DNA from: Chloroflexota bacterium
GTDB taxonomy: Bacteria > Chloroflexota > Anaerolineae > Anaerolineales > Villigracilaceae
Length of the DNA: 64,000 nucleotides
Direction: 5' to 3'
Assembly (NCBI GenBank): GCA_021414245.1
Contig: JAIOOU010000003.1
Location: 124,001-188,000 of the forward strand
In this document: in pieces, positions 16,856 to 25,936 of the stretch
Position numbering within the stretch: position 1 is the stretch's first letter
Layout: every line of letters begins with the position of its first letter
Position numbers and translations under genes: made by a program
The notes under the pieces: model-generated
What the model saw: only the letters and a program-made list of their open reading frames with translations
What the model was told of the DNA's origin: nothing
Database searches by the model: none

Positions 16856-18139
16856 CTACGAAATCAATTCCTTCAAGATTTCCTCCGCTCTGGTCACCCT
16901 TATGGCTTTTTCCGCCACCATCTGTGCGGCGACTCTCTCGATCTGGTCGCCTTTGGCTCCGGCGGCCAGCGCGATCTGCCGGGCATGCAGGGTCATGTGT
17001 CCGCGCTGGATGCCTTCCGTGGCGAGGGCGCGCAGGGCGGCCATATTTTGAGCCAATCCCACGCAGGCGACGATCTCGGCCAGTTCAGCGGCGGTCGTGA
17101 TGCCCATCATCTTTACCGCGGCTTGTGCAGCCGGATGGACCTTGGTCGCGCCGCCCACAATTCCTACGGCCATCGGAATCTCGATCGTGCCGACTAAATT
17201 TCCGTTCGCATCCTTGCCCCAGGTGGACAGGGAGGTATATCTGCCCGAGCGCGCAGCATAGGCATGCGCGCCCGCCTCGATGGCGCGCCAGTCATTGCCG
17301 GTGGCAAGCACCACCGCGTCCACGCCGTTCATGATGCCTTTGTTGTGGGTCGCAGCCCGGTACGGGTCACTGGCCGCGAAGGCATACGCGGCGATGATGC
17401 CATCGCGCACGGTCTCGCCTTTGAAGGTTTCGAAGCCAACCGTCAATTCGTTGACCGGAACCGTGCAGCGCGCCCGCGCCATGCGCCGGTCTGAAAGATT
17501 GGAGAGGATGCGCAAGTGCACTTTTCCGCCCGTGATGGCCTCGATCTGCGGCGCGAGCCTTTCACAGGCAGTGTTGACCGCGTTCGCGCCCATCGCATCG
17601 CGCACGTCATAGATGAGATGTACGACCAGGAACGGTCCGATGGGGGAGTCCTCGATCAGACGAATCTCCAGGTCCCTGGCACCGCCTCCCATCATGCGCA
17701 GAGTTGATTCCGCCCGATCGGCATTGGCCAGCAGTTCGGCCTTGTGCTCATACAGTTTTAAACGTGCCTCGTCCATGTTGACCACATTAATGAGCTGCAT
17801 CTGTCCGATCATCAGGGATTCGGTGGTGGTGGCGGTGAATCCGCCGCCCGCCCGGACCAGTTTTGCCATGAACGACACCCCAGCCACAATGGAGGGTTCC
17901 TCGACTACAAAGGGAATGAGCACGTCCCGTCCGTTGATCATGAAATTCAACCCGACCCCGATCGGGAGCGAATACATTCCGACCACATTTTCGATCATGT
18001 GGTCCGCTGTTTCAGCGGAAAGTCCGCCCGTGGTAAACGGAAGCAGGTCTTCGGGAGTCAGAGGCGAGGCGTCCACCAACTTTGCGCGCCTCTCCTCGAG
18101 GGTCAGGTTGTAAAATCCGGAAATGCGGGAATTGGTCAT
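16856..18139 (-). CDS. hydroxymethylglutaryl-CoA reductase, class II type
   Basis: A 427-residue class II HMG-CoA reductase. It interconverts HMG-CoA and mevalonate; in the context of HMG-CoA synthase it probably works biosynthetically. Motifs are ENVVGMYSLPIGVG, the Glu in VEEPSIVAGVSF, the cofactor motif DAMGANAVNTACE, and GNDWRAIEAGAHAYA. The ORF track starts at a TTG at 18184, but the ATG at 18139 (MTNSRISGFYNLTLEERR) matches the usual N-terminus of the family, so I use it. It is the first gene of the minus-strand mevalonate group and shares a divergent promoter region with a histidine kinase. Confidence 0.93.
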   Translation of the reverse strand: MTNSRISGFYNLTLEERRAKLVDASPLTPEDLLPFTTGGLSAETADHMIENVVGMYSLPIGVGLNFMINGRDVLIPFVVEEPSIVAGVSFMAKLVRAGGGFTATTTESLMIGQMQLINVVNMDEARLKLYEHKAELLANADRAESTLRMMGGGARDLEIRLIEDSPIGPFLVVHLIYDVRDAMGANAVNTACERLAPQIEAITGGKVHLRILSNLSDRRMARARCTVPVNELTVGFETFKGETVRDGIIAAYAFAASDPYRAATHNKGIMNGVDAVVLATGNDWRAIEAGAHAYAARSGRYTSLSTWGKDANGNLVGTIEIPMAVGIVGGATKVHPAAQAAVKMMGITTAAELAEIVACVGLAQNMAALRALATEGIQRGHMTLHARQIALAAGAKGDQIERVAAQMVAEKAIRVTRAEEILKELIS

Positions 18140-18198
18140 TTGTTGGTCCAAGTGTAGTTTGAGTGCTCTTTCAAATTCTATCAAAATGCCGTGGATTG

Positions 18199-18206
18199 AT
18201 TATAAT
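18199..18206. promoter_or_regulatory. palindromic -10 element between HMGR and histidine kinase genes
   Basis: ATTATAAT reads TATAAT on both strands (plus 18201-18206, minus 18204-18199). It sits 20 bp before the kinase ATG and about 60 bp before the HMGR ATG, so one element may serve divergent transcription. No strong -35 is seen on either side. Confidence 0.45.
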
Positions 18207-18226
18207 GTCTGCGAGGTATCTTTGAT

Positions 18227-19900
18227 ATGTTGTTGACCCGTGAACAATTACAGGAAAGACTGTTTGCCCTCCATCGCGCAAGCCTGGAATTGGTGAAGGA
18301 TGTGTCCCTTGAACCCCTGCTCGAGAAGATCGCATCCACGGCCTGTGAACAGGCCGGTGCACAATATGCCGCCCTGGGTGTTCTGGACGACGAAGGCAAA
18401 CTCAAGCAATTTATCACGGTTGGGATGACGGAATCCCAGATTAAAAGGATCTCCCACCCTCCGACCGGGTTGGGGTTGCTGGGCGAATTGATGGACGCGG
18501 TGGATCCCCTGCGCATTCCCGTGATCGCAGACCATCCCCGTTCCGTCGGATTTCCAGCATACCATCCCAAAATGGTCTCCTTTTTGGGAGTGCCGATCCG
18601 TACCGGGGATAAACAACTGGGCCAGATCTATCTGACCGAAAAAAAGGATGCGCCTGAATTCACCGCGGATGATGAAATGATCATCCAAATGCTGGCTGCT
18701 TACGCCGCCACGGCCATCACGAATGCGCGCTTGTATGAACATATGAAGGAACGCGACCTGGCCCTTACCCGCCGCAATGTGGATATGGGGCTGTTGAACG
18801 GCATCGCATCCACCCTGACCTCGAGTCTGGAACTCGACGAGATCCTCAACAAAACGCTCGGACTGGTTATGAACTATATGAAGGTCGAGGCAGGCGATAT
18901 CTTCCTCCTGGAGGAGGATAAGGTCACGCTTCGCATGGTTTTGCACCGCGGCCAGGCTGCGGAAGCCTTCTGGACCCGGAATATATTCAGTGTGGGCGAG
19001 GGGTACCCGGGAATTGTTGCCAAGACCCGCCAGCCCATGATCGGGACACATCTTGAAAATGACGCGAATTTTCAGCGTGATGCGGTGGTCAAGGCGGGAT
19101 TCCAGCAAATTGCCTGTATTCCACTCGTGGCAGGCGAAAGCCTGATGGGGGTGATGAGTGTCGTCACGCGTGCAGTCGAGCCTTTTGATGAAAGAAGCAT
19201 TCAACTGCTCACGGCGGTAGGAACCTGGGCCGGGCTGGCCATTGAAAATGCACGCCTGCACTCGGATGCGCGCCGGCTTGCAGTTCTTGAGGAACGTGAT
19301 CGCATCGGCATGGACCTGCACGACGGCATTATTCAGTCCATTTACGGGGTTGGATTGTCTCTGGAAGGCGCAAAGCTGAACCTGGATGGAGATCCGGCCG
19401 CAGCCAAGGAGCGGATTCACAAGGCCATAGACGGATTAAACCAGGCGATTCGCGATATCCGCGCTTATATTCTTGATTTGCGCCCGCGTCAGCTTGGAAA
19501 TGAAGGCTTAATGAGCGGAATCAAACGGCTGATCGCTGAATATCGTGCCCATACCTTCTCGGATGTGAATTTTACGGGTCCGGATGAACTCAAAGACCTG
19601 CCTCATACCCAGTCTTTGGCCCTTTTTCACATCTGTCAGGAGGCATTGGCAAACGCAGCCAAGCATGCCAAGGCAAAAAATGTGCAGATCGCAGTGTGGT
19701 ACACGGATGAACGGGCCCTGCTTGAAATCAAAGATGACGGCACAGGCTTTGACATGGAGAAGATACATACTTCGATCGGCCATGGACTCGCAAACATGCA
19801 GACACGTGCGCATGCAGTGGGTGGTGATATTGATATTTCATCCAGTGTGCAAGAGGGAACAACCATTTTTGTATGGGTTCCGCGCGCGATCAAACACTGA
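18227..19900 (+). CDS. double-GAF sensor histidine kinase (NarX/LiaS-type)
   Basis: A 557-residue cytoplasmic kinase without membrane segments. Two GAF domains cover roughly residues 20-170 and 185-345. A HisKA_3 dimerisation domain follows with the phospho-acceptor in RIGMDLHDGIIQSIYGVG, then an HATPase domain with FHICQEALANAAKHAKAKN and DDGTGFD. This class normally pairs with NarL/FixJ-type regulators, and none is adjacent. The signal could be a small ligand or redox state sensed by the GAF domains. A GAGG ribosome site precedes the ATG, which lies 20 bp after a TATAAT box. Confidence 0.92.
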   Translation: MLLTREQLQERLFALHRASLELVKDVSLEPLLEKIASTACEQAGAQYAALGVLDDEGKLKQFITVGMTESQIKRISHPPTGLGLLGELMDAVDPLRIPVIADHPRSVGFPAYHPKMVSFLGVPIRTGDKQLGQIYLTEKKDAPEFTADDEMIIQMLAAYAATAITNARLYEHMKERDLALTRRNVDMGLLNGIASTLTSSLELDEILNKTLGLVMNYMKVEAGDIFLLEEDKVTLRMVLHRGQAAEAFWTRNIFSVGEGYPGIVAKTRQPMIGTHLENDANFQRDAVVKAGFQQIACIPLVAGESLMGVMSVVTRAVEPFDERSIQLLTAVGTWAGLAIENARLHSDARRLAVLEERDRIGMDLHDGIIQSIYGVGLSLEGAKLNLDGDPAAAKERIHKAIDGLNQAIRDIRAYILDLRPRQLGNEGLMSGIKRLIAEYRAHTFSDVNFTGPDELKDLPHTQSLALFHICQEALANAAKHAKAKNVQIAVWYTDERALLEIKDDGTGFDMEKIHTSIGHGLANMQTRAHAVGGDIDISSSVQEGTTIFVWVPRAIKH

Positions 19901-19973
19901 ATCGCATGAATCGATGAATCATTGCTGAATGAATCACAGGAATTCGTGTTTCACGAATGGCAATTCGAAAAAG

Positions 19974-19982
19974 TTATCCACA
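19974..19982 (+). promoter_or_regulatory. DnaA box
   Basis: TTATCCACA matches the high-affinity DnaA box consensus exactly, about 390 bp upstream of the dnaA start. I found no second exact copy in the gap. Confidence 0.65.
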
Positions 19983-20208
19983 GGCATTTTTTAAGATAGA
20001 TATGTGTCATCCGGCCTGAAAAAGCCCCGGATACCCATATATGGGGGGTTGGGGGGTGGTTATGGTTGTGCTTGGCTGAAACGCCTGTTCTATTCGAAAG
20101 CCCATTAACGATTGATTACGAGTTGATTCTTTAACATAGGGTAACCTTAATAAAACAAATCTTTTTAACTTCACGTAGGTCTAACGCCTGTTATCTATTG
20201 AAAGTATC

Positions 20209-20217
20209 TGCTAGAAT
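20209..20217 (+). promoter_or_regulatory. candidate extended -10 promoter of dnaA
   Basis: TGCTAGAAT is an extended -10 element about 150 bp upstream of the dnaA ATG. The -35 is poor, which is tolerated with a TGn extension. Confidence 0.35.
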
Positions 20218-20364
20218 GTAAGCACGCTGATATAAAGGATATGTGTCTCATGTATCCGAAGTCCCTGAAGGAAAATTTTTAACAACACTGCATATCAAGT
20301 CCCTAAGCCGCAGGATCATGGCGGGCTAGTTAATGCACTCTACATCTCACTCTTAGGATCTTAT

Positions 20365-21714
20365 ATGAACGCTGAGCAGGCTTGGCAATCAGTTCTCGCA
20401 CAACTTCAAATGGAAATGCCGCGCGCCTCCTTCGATACCTGGGTGCGCGATACCCGTCCCCTGGCGTATGAAAATGGGATCATTACCGTTGGAGTCCGCA
20501 ATGCATATGCGCGCGACTGGCTGGAAAGCAGGCTGTCAAGCACCGTCAGCCGGTTATTGATCGGAATCCTGAACTCAAATGTCTCGGTTGAGTTCATCGT
20601 AACCCAGGCTGACGAGAACGAATCAATTTCGGACCCCGAATCTGCTCCGGCTTCGATCGAAATCACCTCTCCCGAGCCAAAAGCGCGCCATGTGACGTTG
20701 AATCCGCGCTATACCTTTGATACCTATGTGGTGGGTTCAGGCAATCGCCTTGCCCATGCCGCCTGTCAGGCTGTTGCAGAGAAGCCGGCTCGTGCCTATA
20801 ACCCTCTTTTCCTCTATGGAGGCGTGGGTTTGGGTAAGACCCACCTCCTGCACGCCATTGGAAACGCCTGTCACGCCAGCGGACTGAATGTTTTGTATGT
20901 TTCCTCCGAGGAATTCACGAATGACATGATCACCGCCATTCGTACCCACACCACCCAGGCTTTCCGCGAAAAATACCGTTCGGCGGACGTGTTGCTGGTC
21001 GACGATATCCAGTTCATTGCCGGCAAGGAGTCGACGCAGGAGGAATTCTTCCACACCTTCAACACCCTGCATGGACAGGACAAACAGATCATTGTTTCGT
21101 CCGACCGACCTCCTAAGTCCCTGGTGACCCTTGAGGAACGTCTGCGCTCCCGCTTTGAGTGGGGTTTAAGCGCAGACATTCAGGCGCCCGATTTTGAAAC
21201 GCGCCTTGCCATTCTGCGCTCCAAGGCGGAGCGGACAGGCCGGCACATCTCCGATGATATTCTGGAGAGCATCGCCAAACGCGTACAGTCCAATATTCGT
21301 GAACTGGAAGGTGCCCTCAACCGAATTATTGCCTTTGCGGACCTGAGCGGTTCCGCCCTGACCCCCAGCCTGGTGGAAGTGGCCCTATCGGATCTTTTGC
21401 CTTCGCGCGGCGATATCGAGCCGGCCCGCGTGGTCGACCTGGTGGCTCGCAAGTTCAACCTGACGGTTGAAAAGTTGCTCGGCCGCGACCGCACCAAGGA
21501 TGTGGCTTTCCCCCGCCAGATCGCCATGTATTTGCTGCGCGAGGAAACCAATTACTCCTTCCCGCAGATCGGCGAAGTCCTCGGCGGACGTGATCATTCA
21601 ACGGTCATGTACGCCATCGAAAAAATTGCGGACCAGATCAAACACGATGATCGGTTGCAACGGGACATCGTCTCGCTCAAGCAGCAGATCAACGGTCAGG
21701 CCGCGACCGCCTAA
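20365..21714 (+). CDS. dnaA: chromosomal replication initiator DnaA
   Basis: A 449-residue DnaA with all four domains. Domain I (AWQSVLAQLQMEMPRASFDTW) recruits partners, and domain II is a short linker near 85-115. Domain III is the AAA+ core with Walker A GGVGLGKTHLLHA, Walker B LLVDDIQFI and the sensor region RLRSRFEWG. Domain IV is the DNA-binding domain with GGRDHSTVMYAIEKI. It melts oriC and loads the helicase. An AGGA ribosome site precedes the ATG. Neither dnaN nor rpmH is adjacent; rpmH lies 28 kb downstream, so the common dnaA neighbourhood has been split. Confidence 0.98.
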   Translation: MNAEQAWQSVLAQLQMEMPRASFDTWVRDTRPLAYENGIITVGVRNAYARDWLESRLSSTVSRLLIGILNSNVSVEFIVTQADENESISDPESAPASIEITSPEPKARHVTLNPRYTFDTYVVGSGNRLAHAACQAVAEKPARAYNPLFLYGGVGLGKTHLLHAIGNACHASGLNVLYVSSEEFTNDMITAIRTHTTQAFREKYRSADVLLVDDIQFIAGKESTQEEFFHTFNTLHGQDKQIIVSSDRPPKSLVTLEERLRSRFEWGLSADIQAPDFETRLAILRSKAERTGRHISDDILESIAKRVQSNIRELEGALNRIIAFADLSGSALTPSLVEVALSDLLPSRGDIEPARVVDLVARKFNLTVEKLLGRDRTKDVAFPRQIAMYLLREETNYSFPQIGEVLGGRDHSTVMYAIEKIADQIKHDDRLQRDIVSLKQQINGQAATA

Positions 21715-21730
21715 TGCCCCAATGAATGAA

Positions 21731-21764
21731 AACAGCCCTGAAGATTTCAGGGCTGTTTTTTTTT
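21731..21764 (+). terminator. intrinsic terminator of dnaA
   Basis: AACAGCCCTGAA / TTCAGGGCTGTT with a 3-nt loop and a run of T directly after the dnaA stop. Confidence 0.9.
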
Positions 21765-21843
21765 GAAGGTGGGGAATAGCTATCTTCTGTCATTCTGGAG
21801 ATGTTTTCCTTTATCCTGAATGATACAACATCAGGTTTGGTAC

Positions 21844-22722
21844 TTACGGGATTTTCATGTTCAATCCGGCATCAGGGGTGCCGCGCCACATTTCGATCCT
21901 CCGGAAGGATTCAACATAGCCAAGTTTATATAACGCGGGCAGGTGCGGGTCGTTGACCTGGACATTCTCGATCTGCGTATCGAGCCGGGGGTATTGCGAA
22001 TACAAATGCGATAGCAGGGCGAAAGCCACCGTGGCAGGGTCCCCCTTTTCAGTTTTGAACGCGAAGCGGGTCAGGGAGAATTTCTGGCGTTGATAGACCA
22101 GCCAGCCGCGGCTGCCATCCGCCAGTGTAAGCCGGATCCCGGAAACTTCGTTCGCATTGACCAGGGATTCGGATTGGTTGGTCCAGGGCTGGGTTCCGCG
22201 ATCATGTCCAACCAGGACAAGACAGGTGGCCCGGTCGAGTCGTTCTGCATCTGCAATGACCGGCTCCGGGGCCAACAGGTTGGGCGATCGTCTCATCACG
22301 AGCAGTTCCCCGATCTCCTGAAATCCCAACTTTAGGAACAATTGATGCGCGGGAACATTGTTCTTGATGACCTCCAACATAATAAAATCCCTTTGCAGCG
22401 AAGCCGCCTGTTCAATCAATCCTTCCATCAAGGCTTTGCCCACGCCGCCGCGCCGGGTATTGGGAAGCACGCCCAAACGGGTGATCCAAGCCCGTTTCTT
22501 TCGGACCCCCAGCATGGCCACACCCAACATCTCTTCTTCATTCTGGCTGGTGGCCACCAGGGAATGTTCCAGGTCCACATCATAGATGCGGACATATTCC
22601 GCCAGGCGGGCTGCATTCATGGGCATGGGGACCATGTAGTCCACCCGCGTCTGGTTATAAATGGCTGTCAACTGGTCCAGGCTGTATCGGCTGGCTGGGA
22701 GAAGTGTTATGGACTGACTCAT
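21844..22722 (-). CDS. GNAT family N-acetyltransferase (probably tandem)
   Basis: A 292-residue protein. Residues 5-155 form a GNAT domain with the acetyl-CoA loop VLPNTRRGGVGKALMEGLIE and the later NVPAHQLFLKLGFQEIGELL. The remaining 130 residues look like a second, degenerate GNAT-like domain (YSQYPRLDTQIENVQVNDPHLPALYKLGYVESFRRIEMWRG). The acceptor substrate is unknown. It lies 3 bp after a single-domain response regulator on the same strand, so the two are co-transcribed. Confidence 0.85.
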   Translation of the reverse strand: MSQSITLLPASRYSLDQLTAIYNQTRVDYMVPMPMNAARLAEYVRIYDVDLEHSLVATSQNEEEMLGVAMLGVRKKRAWITRLGVLPNTRRGGVGKALMEGLIEQAASLQRDFIMLEVIKNNVPAHQLFLKLGFQEIGELLVMRRSPNLLAPEPVIADAERLDRATCLVLVGHDRGTQPWTNQSESLVNANEVSGIRLTLADGSRGWLVYQRQKFSLTRFAFKTEKGDPATVAFALLSHLYSQYPRLDTQIENVQVNDPHLPALYKLGYVESFRRIEMWRGTPDAGLNMKIP

Positions 22723-22725
22723 GGA

Positions 22726-23094
22726 TCAGCTTTTTAAAAAGGACGCGACCTGGGCGGCAAAATCTTTGACTTTCACGATCGGTTTGCTGATGTAACCATT
22801 ACAGCCGTAGCTGTCCACCATTTGTTTTGCGGTTTCGTGGGGCCAGGCGGTAAAGGCGATGATCGGCGTGGAATCCAGCACGCGTTCGGCCCGCAGCCAG
22901 CCGGCCAGGGTCTGACCGTCGTAATCGGGCAGGCCGAGGTCAAGCAGGATCAGGTCGGGAAGGTGGGCCAGAGCCAGGCGCAGGCCGCTTTCCGCGTCGG
23001 CAGCATGTACAACTTCATACTCGCGCGGGGCCAGGGCTTTTCGCACCAGGGCAACATTATCGGGGATATCTTCGATCAACAGGATTTTTGTCAT
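22726..23094 (-). CDS. single-domain response regulator (CheY-like)
   Basis: A 122-residue receiver domain with no output domain. Conserved residues are the acidic pair in IEDIPDN, the phosphorylated Asp in LILLDLGLPDYDG (about residue 52), the Thr in IAFTAW and the Lys in YISKPI. The ORF track extends upstream to 23331, but the ATG at 23094 (MTKILLIEDIP) is the natural start. It lies upstream of a GNAT acetyltransferase gene. No kinase is adjacent, so its phosphodonor is unknown. It likely acts by protein-protein contact. Confidence 0.9.
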   Translation of the reverse strand: MTKILLIEDIPDNVALVRKALAPREYEVVHAADAESGLRLALAHLPDLILLDLGLPDYDGQTLAGWLRAERVLDSTPIIAFTAWPHETAKQMVDSYGCNGYISKPIVKVKDFAAQVASFLKS

Positions 23095-23170
23095 GGGTTT
23101 CTTGTCCGAATGGATATTTTGAGACGGTTTCCTGGGACCGAGTATAGCATGCGCCCCGGCTTGTTTGTTG

Positions 23171-23176
23171 TATAAT
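23171..23176 (+). promoter_or_regulatory. candidate -10 element of the P-loop ATPase gene
   Basis: TATAAT lies 38 bp upstream of the ATG at 23215, with a good AAAAGGAGG ribosome site between them. No clear -35 is seen. Confidence 0.45.
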
Positions 23177-23214
23177 TTTCCCGCTGCATCAACCCTGAAA
23201 AGGAGGAAAGCCCA

Positions 23215-24786
23215 ATGTCGAACACAGTGGTCCGCCCCTATATCACAAAAGATGAACCGTTCGGCCCGATCGACTCGATCGATATTGATTCCAAGGACTT
23301 GGAAGCGCTGGAACTCCTTTTTGAACCGCACAACTGGATCTATAAGAATCTAAGACATCGTCCGTCCATTATTATCGGACGGCGCGGCTCCGGCAAGACC
23401 TCCTATTTGCGGAGTGTGTTCTTCGACAAAAAATACGACTATTACACGGAGATTCGCACGGCCCGCGTGCTCAGCCAGGTGGCGAAGGTCATCCAGAGGA
23501 TGTCGAAGGAGGCTTTTTTCCCGGAGATGGTCTCGGAGCTGTGGGAAATGGTGATCTGGATCGGTGTCTTTTCCGAGATTCGCAAGAATTCCCTGCTGCC
23601 GTCCGATGACCTGTATGCGGTCAATGCCTACCTTGACATGTTGAACATTCGCGGCCGGGAGAATGTGGACAGCGTGCTTTCCCATCTTGCCACGCAGCTG
23701 GATGAAACCATGGACCGCAACCCCAACGGTGGGGCCACGGAGATCATGAAGGAATTCGACCGCAGCAAGTTCGAACATGTCCGCTCGGTGGTGATGCAAA
23801 GCTTTGAACACTCCAAAAAGAAGTTCGTGGTCCTGATGGATTCGCTGGACGACTTTCAGCTGGATATTGATTCGGTTTCCCATTCCATGCAGGGGCTCTT
23901 GAAGCTGGTCGGGTCCATGAACAAGCCGCGCGATATTGTGGACATCCGTTTCTGTCTGCCGGCCGAGGTCTATCACCGCTTCATCAAGATCTCCTCCAAC
24001 CCGAACAAGGATTTTCGGCGCGCGCTCAAACTTCAATGGACGGCCGGGGAACTGATCCTGATCGGCGCCCAACGCTTGAAGTTCTATCTTGAGATTTATT
24101 ATCCGGACCTGCTGAAGGCCATCCAGCCCCTGGATGTGACCAAACGAACGGATGCCTTAAGACTCTTTCAGGCGGTCCTTCCTGAAAGGATTACGAATCA
24201 GGCCGGGTTTCAGGAAGATACGATGTCTTATGTCCTACGGCACACTCAATTGTTGCCCAGGCATTTTCTTATGCTCCTGAATTCGATCTTCAAAAGCAAT
24301 GGATCAACCCAGAAGTTGAATCCCTTTCCAATTGGTCAGGAGCGCATTGTCAACGGGATCCGCATGGTGGAGGACCTGATCGTTGGCGAGATCTTTGTGG
24401 CCTTCAAATTAATTTATCCCACTGCAGGTGAGACCTGCCGCCGCAGCCTGCCCGAGCTGGGGCATAAATTCACGATGGGGGACCTCCACCGCGTTTTTAC
24501 CCGGCATGGCAAGGCCGTCTTTGAAAATGATAATCTTTTCGATTTTCAACGCATGCTGCTCGAGATCGGCGCCATTGGCAGGGTCATCCCCGGCAAGGAA
24601 AAGGATGTGTATATCAAGGGAAATTTTGAATACACCATCTCGCATGAACTGGCACTCAGCCAGGATGATGAACTGTGTGTTCACCCGCTGTTCTCGGGTA
24701 TCTTTCATGGGAATGGCAGAGAACGTCCGGTTTATCCGTATGGGAGTGTTTTGGAAGACGAGGATTACCGGGATCATGATGATTAG
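23215..24786 (+). CDS. P-loop ATPase, STAND/KAP/ORC-like
   Basis: A 523-residue protein with Walker A GRRGSGKTSYL (about residues 55-65) and a Walker B-like KKFVVLMDSLDDFQLD (about 202-216). The middle is helical, and the C-terminal 150 residues look like winged-helix or oligomerisation segments (GHKFTMGDLHRVFTRHGK). No membrane segments are seen. The architecture resembles signalling ATPases of the KAP or STAND groups or Orc1-like AAA proteins, which sense a ligand and assemble. It is monocistronic, with its own promoter and a strong terminator. The function is unknown; a regulatory or defence role is possible but not shown. Confidence 0.75.
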   Translation: MSNTVVRPYITKDEPFGPIDSIDIDSKDLEALELLFEPHNWIYKNLRHRPSIIIGRRGSGKTSYLRSVFFDKKYDYYTEIRTARVLSQVAKVIQRMSKEAFFPEMVSELWEMVIWIGVFSEIRKNSLLPSDDLYAVNAYLDMLNIRGRENVDSVLSHLATQLDETMDRNPNGGATEIMKEFDRSKFEHVRSVVMQSFEHSKKKFVVLMDSLDDFQLDIDSVSHSMQGLLKLVGSMNKPRDIVDIRFCLPAEVYHRFIKISSNPNKDFRRALKLQWTAGELILIGAQRLKFYLEIYYPDLLKAIQPLDVTKRTDALRLFQAVLPERITNQAGFQEDTMSYVLRHTQLLPRHFLMLLNSIFKSNGSTQKLNPFPIGQERIVNGIRMVEDLIVGEIFVAFKLIYPTAGETCRRSLPELGHKFTMGDLHRVFTRHGKAVFENDNLFDFQRMLLEIGAIGRVIPGKEKDVYIKGNFEYTISHELALSQDDELCVHPLFSGIFHGNGRERPVYPYGSVLEDEDYRDHDD

Positions 24787-24796
24787 AGATGGTTGT

Positions 24797-24833
24797 GAAC
24801 AGGCCCGATCAGTGGATCGGGCCTGTTCTTTTT
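24797..24833 (+). terminator. intrinsic terminator of the P-loop ATPase gene
   Basis: GAACAGGCCCGATC / GATCGGGCCTGTTC, a perfect 14-bp stem with a 4-nt loop, followed by a T run. Confidence 0.9.
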
Positions 24834-24936
24834 ATGCCATAACAGATTAAAGATGCTACAATGAATTAGGAACGCGTGCCCGATTATTGGGGAATCTGCG
24901 GTGCAGCCGTTTCATGGTTTCAAAAAGGAGCTCACC

Positions 24937-25356
24937 TTGAAAAGAAGAAATCCATTGCTGGCCGGCCTGTTCAATGTGCTGGTGCCCGGGTCGCATTATC
25001 TGTATGTGCGAAATGACTGGAGAAAGTTCATCCTGTTCCTGATTGCGGGTGTTGCTGCCATTGGTGCATCGATCCTCGTTGGGAATACGATCCAAAACAT
25101 GAAGGTCTATACCCTTTCCCAGGGATTATGCACCGGTATTCTGTTATCCATCGTTCTTGGAGTGCTGTTCTATAACGGCCTGACGGATGCCTCCTCTCAC
25201 AATAGCGGAACAGACAGTGCGGCCCACTATAAGACCATGCGGGAAGGCAGCCGGGTTGCGAGACTCGAAGTGCTCAACAAACAGCGCGCAGAGGGTTTGA
25301 TCTCGGATGAGGAGTACATGGAGTCAAAAAAAGAGATCGAGGCCGGGAGAAAGTAA
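24937..25356 (+). CDS. small membrane protein with SHOCT-like C-terminus
   Basis: A 139-residue protein. The ORF opens with a GTG at 24901, but AAAGGAG at 24924-24930 points to a TTG start at 24937 (6-nt spacing), which I prefer. Two membrane helices lie near residues 30-50 and 60-85 (of 139). The C-terminal LNKQRAEGLISDEEYMESKKEI is a SHOCT-type motif, a short helical module common at protein ends. The N-terminal NPLLAGLFNVLVPGSHYLY resembles TM2-like small proteins. The function is unknown. Confidence 0.65.
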   Translation: MKRRNPLLAGLFNVLVPGSHYLYVRNDWRKFILFLIAGVAAIGASILVGNTIQNMKVYTLSQGLCTGILLSIVLGVLFYNGLTDASSHNSGTDSAAHYKTMREGSRVARLEVLNKQRAEGLISDEEYMESKKEIEAGRK

Positions 25357-25465
25357 GCCGCCCATCAGGCCGAAAGGAGGAATGGCCTGGCTGGTGAGGA
25401 TGTGACATGTTTACATTTACATCCTGATATTTTGACTGCCTGCATTGAAAAAACGAATCTCTCCC
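25357..25465. other. non-coding gap before the trp promoter
   Basis: The first part of the 580-bp gap between the SHOCT gene and trpE. It holds no supported gene. The rest of the gap is the promoter, the T-box leader and a short untranslated segment before trpE. Confidence 0.6.
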
Positions 25466-25494
25466 TTGACACATCCCGCCCTCCGTCATAGAAT
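25466..25494 (+). promoter_or_regulatory. promoter of the trp operon
   Basis: TTGACA (25466-25471) and TAGAAT (25489-25494) with a 17-bp spacer form a near-consensus housekeeping promoter. The T-box leader starts about 20 bp downstream. Confidence 0.85.
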
Positions 25495-25513
25495 AGCGCC
25501 CAATACCATACAT

Positions 25514-25830
<317 letters not shown>

Positions 25831-25936
25831 AATTCTTCGTGCAGGACATTTACCGCGAGGAGCGCAAAGAGTGGCAGGAAACCCAGTTGTCTTTCTTAGC
25901 GACCTTCGCGAGCTTGGCGGTTCAAAAGGAGAAATT

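Larger units (their letters stand above)
19901..20364 (+). other. candidate oriC / dnaA upstream region
   Basis: This 464-bp non-coding stretch precedes dnaA. It holds one perfect DnaA box, several GAATC repeats near 19898-19935, a hairpin-forming ATTCGTG-TTT-CACGAAT, a G-rich run (GGGGGGTTGGGGGGTGG near 20042) and an AT-rich segment near 20103-20175. No ORF is supported. The single exact box makes an origin plausible but unproven. Confidence 0.4.

Noticed and set aside
19948-19956. TGTTTCACG-like half of a parS site upstream of dnaA
   Set aside because: Only one half matches; the other half does not fit TGTTTCACGTGAAACA. It is better explained as part of the ATTCGTG-TTT-CACGAAT hairpin.
23095-23331. 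N-terminal extension of the response regulator on the minus strand
   Set aside because: It overlaps the start of the divergent ATPase gene and its promoter and has no receiver-like sequence; the ATG at 23094 is the natural start.
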